Shown here: positions 35,101 to 44,860 of the stretch, piece by piece
How positions within the stretch are numbered: position 1 is the first letter of the stretch
How the letters are laid out: every line of letters starts with the position of its first letter
Assembly: GCA_940671915.1 (NCBI GenBank)
Contig: CALNVZ010003426.1
Coordinates: 31,482,712-31,546,711 of the forward strand
Length of the DNA: 64,000 nucleotides
Direction of reading: 5' to 3'
From: Paracentrotus lividus
Lineage: Eukaryota; Echinodermata; Echinoidea; Camarodonta; Echinidae
Program-made: the position numbers and the translations under genes
The notes under the pieces: model-generated
What the model saw: only the letters and a program-made list of their open reading frames with translations
Database searches by the model: none
What the model was told of the DNA's origin: nothing

Positions 35101-38100
35101 TGGTAAGACTGTCATGAAACTGTCAAATTTTCACAGATCATATCGGCAAAATAACATTTGTATATTATTATTTTATAAATACACAATTACTACGACATTG
35201 TACATCACGTGAGGTATTTTATTTCATGTCATTTCCCTTGAAACATATTATTTCATGCATTTTTCATCGTGGCAATTCTATTTTGCCAAATATAAGGAGT
35301 GCGTACGCTGAAGTAACGCCGATTCCGGAAGTTACAATGGAAATTCCACTCGCAAGCACGTGGAAGTAGGCAAGACGATGACATCATGCTCGTTTTCGTC
35401 TTTGTACTTTGCCCCGTAATTTTGTTCCACACAATCAACAAATTAACTTTGTTTTTTAATGAAAATAACGAGTTATGAATTGAATAATGAAATCCTTAAT
35501 CATGAAAAACTTACTCTGAACATTTGTAGTAGACAAAATAGACAGTTTGATTGCGGAAAGTAGTTTTTAGCTGTAAAAACTTTGGATTGTGCCATGCATT
35601 CTGCAAGGGCGCATGCCACGCTCGTACTCCGAGTAGACCGTGTGCGGCAGACCTCGGATGTGATGTTCATGACATGGTCCATCGTATATTTGCGATGCCT
35701 CGACCTGATTCCCTCACGAATTCAACCGGGATTTTTTTCAAACTATAGTTTAAATATCAATAATTGATATGATATAAGTTGCTTTTGCAAAAAGTTGATT
35801 TCATATGAAAAAAGATCGCTAGAATTTGACGAACTATATTTTTTACGCTCATCTTACATGACTTCGGGGGTTATGATAGCAATGCGCATGGATACTGCTT
35901 CTATATTATGAATGGCATATCCAAATTTGGGCATTTTCTGAGTCAGGATCAGGTACGAGGTTTTGTTGTCAACATGTTGATGTTATTCCGAAGGCCGCTT
36001 TTAGCCGGTGCCATGGCCGTCTCGATGCGGATCAAACACGTAACAGTGCCCTAGTGACCGTATTGCAGCTCATATCTTACTGCTTCTATGCTATTGAATT
36101 TTTCGATCTCTACTTGTGAAGAAAGTGATCCTAATATGGAATATAATCTACAACTGAGGTATGTTTAAGTCAATCAGCTCTTCATGCCGTGATATTTTAA
36201 TGTTTTTGATCTTTTTTTTGAGTGCTTTTTTTTTTCAATCACGATCATGTTGGCCCACGCACACATTACGGGCTCGATTTCAGGGGCGCAGCACGAGCGT
36301 CTGACATCCCTATTATAGGCCCATATAAATGTAAATTCATATTTCATGTAATTTGATTCCAGATCAAACTGACGATGTCAAACTATGTCATTTAAACAGA
36401 AATATCTGTATTTTTGCCTTTAGCATGTATATTTGCAGATAGTTTGTTTTATTTTAAGAAATTGTGTTTTTTCCATCTTCAATGCTTCCATGTACTACAA
36501 GGTAATATGGACATTCCTTTCTAGGTTGCATTATATTCCTGATACTACATGCTGAGTGGGTTATTACCAAGTTCATGGGGATTTCTCAGGTTAAATTAGA
36601 TCTTGGTTCTGAATGATTAGTGATGCGTCACCATGGTAATCAGAAGACACACACATCACTAAGCAACATGGAAGAAGATATTAAAGACTGATGATTGCAG
36701 GGGTTCATTCTCTCATTACCTGGGAATCATCAGGAAAATGTCAAGTTTAAAGTCGGTCCATGCATACAAAAAAAAGGTTATACATGTATAGCAAACTGAA
36801 ATGCATGGAAAAGTAGAGAGAAAAGACAAGAAAATGCAAGAAGATGGTCTAGAAGGAGGGATGGAATGGGGCATGTATAGACAGAGAAAACAAAGGATAA
36901 TTCAACAGTTTAACTGAAAATTGAAAGAAAAATAGAGAGGGATATGATAGGAGGAATGACGTGAAATTATTGGTCCATACACAAGAAAGAAGTTCATACT
37001 GTATACACAGAGCGAATGGTGAAACGCAAAGAAGAGTAGAGAAAAAAAGACAAGAAAATGCATGAAAATGGTTTAGAAGGATAGATGGAAAGAGGAATGT
37101 TTAGAAAGAGAAATCAAAGGATAATTCAAGAGTTTAGCAGAAAATAGAAAGAAATTAAATAGGAAGGTACATTGTACATACATGTAGATCAACACAAATG
37201 TATGATAGTCCCGAGGAACGATGTGAAAATATTGGTCCATACACAAGAAATATAAAGTTCATATATATATCAACACAGAATATTAGAGCGAGTGGTGAAA
37301 TGCAAGGAAGGGTAGAGAGAAAAAGACAAGAAACAGCAAGAAGATGGTTTAGAAGGAGGGATGAAAAGGGGAATACAATGTATCAGATAACTAAGGAAAA
37401 GTACAGAGTTTAGCTGAAAATAGAAAGAAAGAGAGAGGGGGAGATATGACAGGAGGAATGAAGTGAAATTATTGGTCAATACACAAAGTTCATGTTCAGA
37501 ATATTACACAGAGCGAGTGGTGAAATGCAAGGAAGAGGATAGAGAAAAAGACAAAGAGAAACAAGGAAAAGTCAAGTTTTAGCAGAAAATAAAAAGGAAG
37601 AGGGTGAGATATGACAGGAGGAATTACGTGAAATTATTGGTCAATAAACAAGGAAGAAGTTCATACATACATACTACACAGAGCAAGTAGGAAAAGGCAA
37701 GGAAGAGAGGAAAGACAAGAAAATACAAGAAGATGGTTTGGAAGGAGGGATGGAAAGGGGAATAGACAGAGAGGATAATTCGAGAGTTTAGCTGAAAATA
37801 GAAAGAAAGAGAGGGGGAGATATGATAGGAGGAATGACGTGAAATTATTGAAAATATGTCAAAATTGATTGAGCCGACGAGGGTTTCATTCCCTGAGTGG
37901 ATCAATAGAAAGCAGGGGTCATGGACTTGTATGGTAGCTTTGTATTGATTGATCTACATACTCATATCGGATGAATTTATCATCAGGTTGGATGAGTGCA
38001 ATAGCATGCAACTTAAAAAAATTTGCTCTATTACATCTTTTTTTTTTTTCATTTGCCAATTGCTTTGAAAGTGCAATTATGTAGAGTGATTGTGGGGATG

Positions 38101-41100
38101 TTTCAGTAGGTGTTTTGTTTTCTTTAGTTTGTTTAGGTTTTTTGGGGGGGTTCTTTTTTTTTTTTTGGAGTGGGGGGGGGTTGATGTCTTTTGTTTGTTT
38201 GTTGAGTGCTTCCGAGGAAGGGAGGCCTACCTGAACTAAATAATGTTACTCAGTCAAATTTTACCAAAACTATGAAATACCTGAAAAAATATGCACAGAC
38301 TAACTTTGTATTGACATTGTCTCCTTTTTCTATTGACATTCCCCGCTGTAAAATCCCCACAAGGTGCAAATTACTTCATAATATAAGTATTTGCCTCCAG
38401 TGTTTGTTGAATTCAAGAGGACAAACACCATTAAGAATAAGTCAAATAGGTTTGTTATGGCATTTGCAGGATGATAATGATAAGGTACAGTTTTCACAGT
38501 ACAAGTCATCGGTCCAAACAAGAAATGAATGATTTGCCTATATACATGTACAATGTAGGCCTAAGACTCACTGAATCTCACTGAAGAAGACGTCGCAGCA
38601 AATGCCCAGACTGGATTGTCGCGGCAGTCGCAGCGACTCGGGAGTCAAAAAAATGTTTTGCACTCAGCGAATAAAGAGGTATCTTAGATACTCAAGAGAT
38701 GTCGCGGTGATGTTTTTCGCGACTCTGAGTCTCCGGAGTGGCAAAGACACGTCTCATGGCCAGTGAGACAGGCACTTGATATTATTATGTAGGTCTATAG
38801 ACATGCATTGTGAAACTATTAATTTGGTTGCAGCAGTAATTACCCTGTAATTGAGTTTCATCACATTAAAGTATACACAGTGTACATGTAGATAGCTACA
38901 TGTACATGTATAGAAGGAGAATGATTTCAAACACACAGCCTCAAGAAGGGAAAATCAATAAATATCATAATGTGTACATTATAGACCAACATGTACATGT
39001 ACAAACAATGTAGTTTTATTACATGTATCTTGTATTCTGGCCATAGCATTCTTTTTTGCCATGTTCTGGTCTCTAAGAGATGCTAGAACTAATATTTTGG
39101 AGGGAGGTGTGAATGGTTATATTTTCCTTGACTCCCATACAACTTTCTTTCATTCCATTGTTATTCATCCATTGTGTTACAAGCCAAGGGAAACACACTT
39201 CCCTTTTGAGCACATCAGTTTCCCACCATACCCTCGCACGTGTGCATGCCATCACAACAATATGTGTGCTACTTTACTTTTTGTGGGAAAGCATGGGGGA
39301 GTTTTTGAAAGAAATACAGACAAAAACAAATACTTTAAAGCCAGAGTTTAGTATTGGTTACAAAATTAAAAATTAAAATGAAACTGAAACTTGTGAATAT
39401 AAGGTGTCTTCATGTACATGGGGCACCACATGTGCTAAAAATTGTCTGTATCTAGATGAAAAACTTCATAGTACAGTACTTAGTCATTTATCAATGAAAA
39501 CCAAAGGAACCTGACCAAGAATTGGAGGGGGAACCTTGGCTTAACTTTTGAAATAAGAGATGAAAAGATGAGTCCACTCATTTATGTCATGTGAATTGTA
39601 GTGGGAGGACACAAACAGTTTAAAGACCATCTCTACTGCTAAGTGAAATTAGATTGACAATGAAACCCTTGTTGTGACATCAAGGATGTTAAACTGTCTG
39701 CCCTGGTTGTAGAATGGAGCCATATCTTGTCTTGCTGATACCTCTTCATAATATTGAATGTTGTTTTTCTATTCATCATGATTTTGCTTCTTCTCTTCAC
39801 AAAACACAATATCAAAGCAAGGCTATAGGCCCTACACAAACTATGTGTAACATGCTTTCCAGATTTGTGTGCAAGGGATCCTTTTAAATTTTCTAATATT
39901 ATACACAATATATTTATTGTGCCAGTATTCAAATGTCATACCAGATTACACTGAATATTGGCAGTCGATTATTTGCAGTGTGTACTCTACAAGCCACAAA
40001 AAAAAAAATAGGATTGGGGCCTACTTAAAAACAATCGATTGATAGAAACTGTCTCTAGACAACAACAAAAAATCACATGATGCACATTACAATTTAAAAC
40101 AAAACAATTGAAAATAATCATGGGTTCTTTTCTCCATGCATTTGTTCACAACTATGTTCTCCAACTTCTGCCATTCATCATTAAATAAATTATAATACTT
40201 TCACTTTCATACTGAACAATAGAACATTAAAAGGGACATGTCTTCTCATGCTTACGTGTACATGTCAAATCGCGGTTCTCAAATTATTGTCCTGTGTCGA
40301 TGCACCAGTACATGTACGTGTTTTATCTCATTTTAATAACCAAGCATGTACAATGTATCTTGTGTTATACATGTATGTTTCTGCTCCAAAAAAAAATGTA
40401 CCTCGTCACACTTAAACATCAACAGAAAAACTAATCAAACCAGATCAATCCAGGTTATAATAAGACTGAAAACAGGAGTTATGGAGTCGGGAGAGACTGC
40501 CATGATGATGAAGAGTTGGTCTAGCAGTCAAGCTGAAGATTCCTTTTCACAGTCATGTCTTTTTAATAGATGTTTTCATTCACAAGAATAAGGAATTTAA
40601 ATATATATATATTTTTTTTTTAACATTAACATTTCATTTTAATAATTTTTACCTTTTTATCGCCGAGCAACCGTACGATGTACTGACGGGTAGAATCCTC
40701 GACCCGATCGCGAAGCAGGTTCTCTTCCCCGTTTTCTATCGCCCTCTCTGCCGCAAACCGGAGTTCATCGATCAGTCTTGGGACATCTGCATGCGATCCG
40801 TTCTCTTTCGGGTGTGTAATATTGATCTGATTATTGGTGACTACCGGTCCGTTATCATAGTCCATTCCTTGGACTCTGGTACCTGATCAAATCACACAAA
40901 ATTATACAGGATTTAAATTTATTTCCAAGGAAAATTGTTTAAAAAGAAATTAAGCTTCTGTCAAAAAGCAAAAAATAACTGAGTCACATCACTTGGTTAA
41001 AATTCACTTTGAAAGTGTAGGTGTAGATGCAAAATGCCAAATGACTAATAATTTTAAAGCAAAAAAATATATATATTACGATGTACATATATTAGTACTC

Positions 41101-44100
41101 ACTTCAGTTTTACAAGAAGCACAGAATGAAATGAAAACAAACACACAACTTTGATGTCCTACAAATGTATCATTAAACAAGAAGGGCACTTCCTTGCTAC
41201 CAGAAACTCATTGACATGTACATGAATGTATTTATAACGGTGTGTTTATTTCGTGTAGATGTTCCGCTGTAAAATAATGCTCCAGTTGCTACCGGTATGT
41301 GTTGTTGACAAACGCAAAAAAAATGTAACATTCGACTATTGTATTCTGTGCTGAAATCCGGTGTTTAGAGCCTTTATTCTTTAGCCCTGTATAGTGCTTA
41401 TCTTTCAGTCATGCATGACAGCATATCCTGACTAGCTGGTATGCAAGGCTAATGATAATAGTTAATCAGATTTCAGAGATTGATTTGACTCATTTGGTAA
41501 ATAAAAACAAGCTCCAATATATCATCCTGTCACAAAAACTATTAGCGTCTATTGACCTAAATGCACTCTGGAACCCACAATATAGTAAGTACTTGGGTCT
41601 GACCTGACCAAATCTCTCAATTTTAGACGTAGGGGAGGGGAAAACATGTGTACATGTATCTTTGGGTACTATTAGTTTTCTTTTTCTGTTAATTTATGAG
41701 ATTTTTTTTTTTTTTTTTTATTTATTCATTGATTTACTTCGTTTATCTATTTCATTTTTTATTTCATATAATTTACATTTCTTTTTATCTTTTATTTTTT
41801 ATTTGATTTTCTTTCTTTTTTTAGGGGGTGCAGTAGCCTACATTGTAAGCCTTACAATGTACATCCAGTACTGTGCTATCTATCTACAATGTAATATGAA
41901 CTAGATACAGTTATGCCTACTATTGAATTCTTACCTTATAAAGTCAACAAGCGGGTGATTTTATTTTACTTCTTTATACAATGTAGTTCTCTCGGAGACA
42001 AAAATAAAGAGAAGTATACATGTACATGTAACATGAACATTGATCTAATGTCTGCTCTTGAATATGATCAAACTATCAAGAAAGCAGGATGATTGAAGAC
42101 TTTGATGGCAAACTGCCAAGGATTTGACAACTGATATTCACTCATCCTCATCAAAATAAATGTACATGAAATATTATAAAAGGTTATTTTATTTTTAATT
42201 CTGCTTCACCAGTTAGTATTAACTCTAATTCTATCTGCTATGACCATTTGACTTCCTCTACAGTTAAGAGTTCTTTTAAGATATTTGGCGGCACATGTCT
42301 ATTTTTCTCTCTTGATTGAACAAATTTTTTTTTTGTACAGGCCCGGTATATATCCAAATATGTATATGTATGTATATATATGTATGTCCTACATATACAT
42401 GGATGTATTTTCAACCCCTAAACCCAATTTGCAATGTTTAAAGACCAAAGCTGAAAAAAACAAGTGGATTAGTAAATTACGCGATGCGTAATATATGTCC
42501 CCGCCGATAATGTAAAATTCCCATTATATCACGATCAGTGCTATCACATAATTTAAGGCAAACAGAATCGAAATCGGGTAAAAAATGGCGAGGAAGTAGC
42601 ATTTTGTAGCCAATGTACAATATAGGTCAAAGTCAAGGTCAAAGGTCAAAGGGGTCAAAAGTCAAAATTCTGTGAAGAAGTTTTGTAGTCCTCACCTAGT
42701 GCTATCACATAAAGCAAACAGAATCAAAATCGGATGAAAAATGGCGAAGGAGTAGCATTTTGTAGCCAATTTACGATATAGGTCAAAGGTCAAAGGTCAA
42801 AATTAGGTGAAGAAATTTTGTAGCCATCACCTAGTGCTATCACATAAAGCAAACAGAATCGAAATCGGAAGAAAAATGGTGAAGGAGTACATTGTGCCAA
42901 TGTACAATATAAGTATAAATCAAGGTCAAAGGTCAAAGGGGTCAAAAGTCAAAATTCCGTGAAGAAGTTTTGTAGCCACTCACCTAGTGCTATCATATAA
43001 AGCAAACGGATTCGAAATCGGATGAAAAAATGGCAAAGGAGTAGCATTTTGTAGCCAATTAACAAATATGGTCAAAAATGAAGGTCAAAGGTCAAAGGGG
43101 TCAAAAGTCAAAATTCCGTGAAGAAGTCTTGTAGCCATCACCTAGTGCTATCACATAAAGCAAACGGAATCGAATCGAGAAAAATGGTGAAGGAGTAGCA
43201 TTTTGTAGCCCATGTACAATAATAGTATAAATCAAGGTCAAAGGTCAAAGGGTCAAAAGTCAAAATTCCGTGAAGAAGTTTTGTAGCCCTCACCTAGTGC
43301 TATCATATAAAGCAAACGGATTCGAAATCGGATGAAAAATGGCAAAGGAGTAGCATTTTGTAGCCAATTAACAATATAGGTCAAAAATGAAGGTCAAAGG
43401 TCAAAGGGTCAAAGTCAAAATTCCGTGAAGAAGTTTTTGTAGCCCTCACCTAGTGCTATCATATAAAGCAAACAGAATCGAAATCGGATGAAAAATGGCG
43501 AAGGAGTAGCATTTTGTAGCCAATTAACAATATAGGTCAAAAATCAGGGTCAAAGAGTCAAAGGTCAAAATTTTGTGAAGAAGTTTGGTAGCCATCACCT
43601 AGTGCTATCATATAAAGCAAACGGAATCGAATCGGATGTAAAATGGCGAAGGAGTAGCATTGAAGATTTTGATCACATACGGCGCACGGACGGACGGATG
43701 GACGGATGGACGGACACACATACGTACGGAGCCCGTTTCATAGTCCCCTGCTCGAACTCGTTCGGCGGGGACAAAAAAAATTATCAGGGAAGGTGGATAT
43801 GCAAACAAACATAAAATTGTGTTTGCAAGATCTATTTTTTGGATTCCATGTTTCACGTACACTGTATGTTGCAGTAATTCTTGTGCTTTTTATACAATGT
43901 ATTTCATTGGTAGTTAATATTTTCAATGAACTTGATGTACAAGTACAATGTAAGCAGATCTCTGACAAAAGAGCGAGTCACAGGAGACTATTAATTACAC
44001 ACACACATGCCTCATGAGTTGGGGTAATCCCCCTTTATGTGACTGGGTAGGGTAATCCCCCTGCTCATGATGTCAGTATAGGTGAGGAATCCAAAGATTG

Positions 44101-44440
44101 ACATTTAATGACCCTCTCATGCTCCATTGTCAAGGCAAAGGGCAAATCTTCGGGATTTTTTTTTTTATTTTATTTTTTTTTTTTTCATCCTTGAGGATCC
44201 AGGATTATATGAAGAGAGGGGCTTTTTATATACTGCAGCCATTCCCCAAAAGCAACAACAAAAAAAAAGTGGCAAAGGAGCACAGTTGGATGCTCTTTTA
44301 GCGGTTATTGTATAACTGAGGTAAAAAGCTGAAATTGAGTTTTTTTAATATCCTATGAAAAGAGAGAGGGATACTCATACAGGAGGTTTTTAGTGAATTG
44401 TCTATTTTGAAAGTGTAAAATATGTATTTTACACGTAACA

Positions 44441-44481
<41 letters not shown>

Positions 44482-44828
44482 TTCTCTTCCTCTCTCTTCC
44501 CCTCCCCTCCCTCTGTGAATGTCTTTGATTTGATTGGGATAGGGCACATGCCCCCACCCCACAAATATACCTGGTACTACATCATGGATGTAAGAACATT
44601 TTCCACAAAACATTCACTCTCAGCAGGATATGAATCAATGCAGAAAATCTCACAAAAGATCCTTAAATCCAATGTTGTTTCGTTACTCATGATGCAATGA
44701 CAACAATGCACATGTGGTCATCTCCAAGTTTAGAAAGGGAAGCATTTTTCAATTTTTATTGACTTTCCCTGATCCAAATCCGAGTACTGTCCCTTTCATT
44801 ACACTATTGAAATAAAGAAAAATTGTTA

Positions 44829-44860
<32 letters not shown>

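Larger units (their letters stand above)
25740..40652. other. Intron 2 (about 14.9 kb), accessory-rich
   Basis: Contains a TTAA-flanked element with a nested insertion (25978-27125), an 83-bp tandem duplication (27462-27627), a hAT-like element (34226-36311), GA-rich tandem repeats (36745-37850) and a possible decayed MITE (38560-38765). Stretches 27630-34220 and 38770-40652 show no exon, RNA gene or repeat that I can support beyond homopolymer runs (C/A at 29940-29968, T/G at 30978-30998 and 33760-33790) and ACATGTAC runs (31290-31310). Confidence 0.6.

Noticed and set aside
35290..35760. CpG-containing segment with ETS-like (ATTCCGGAAGT) and E-box (GCACGTGG) sites, considered as an internal promoter
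   Set aside because: It lies wholly inside the hAT-like element 34226-36311, so transposon sequence explains its unusual composition.
42496..43773. Regularly spaced repeats considered as a CRISPR-like array
   Set aside because: Eukaryotic context, whole units (not short repeats with unique spacers) are conserved, and terminal inverted repeats and a hairpin show it is a mobile element.
44298..44613. Minus-strand open frames with RERERE repeats
   Set aside because: Direct translation of the TC microsatellite at 44441-44513.
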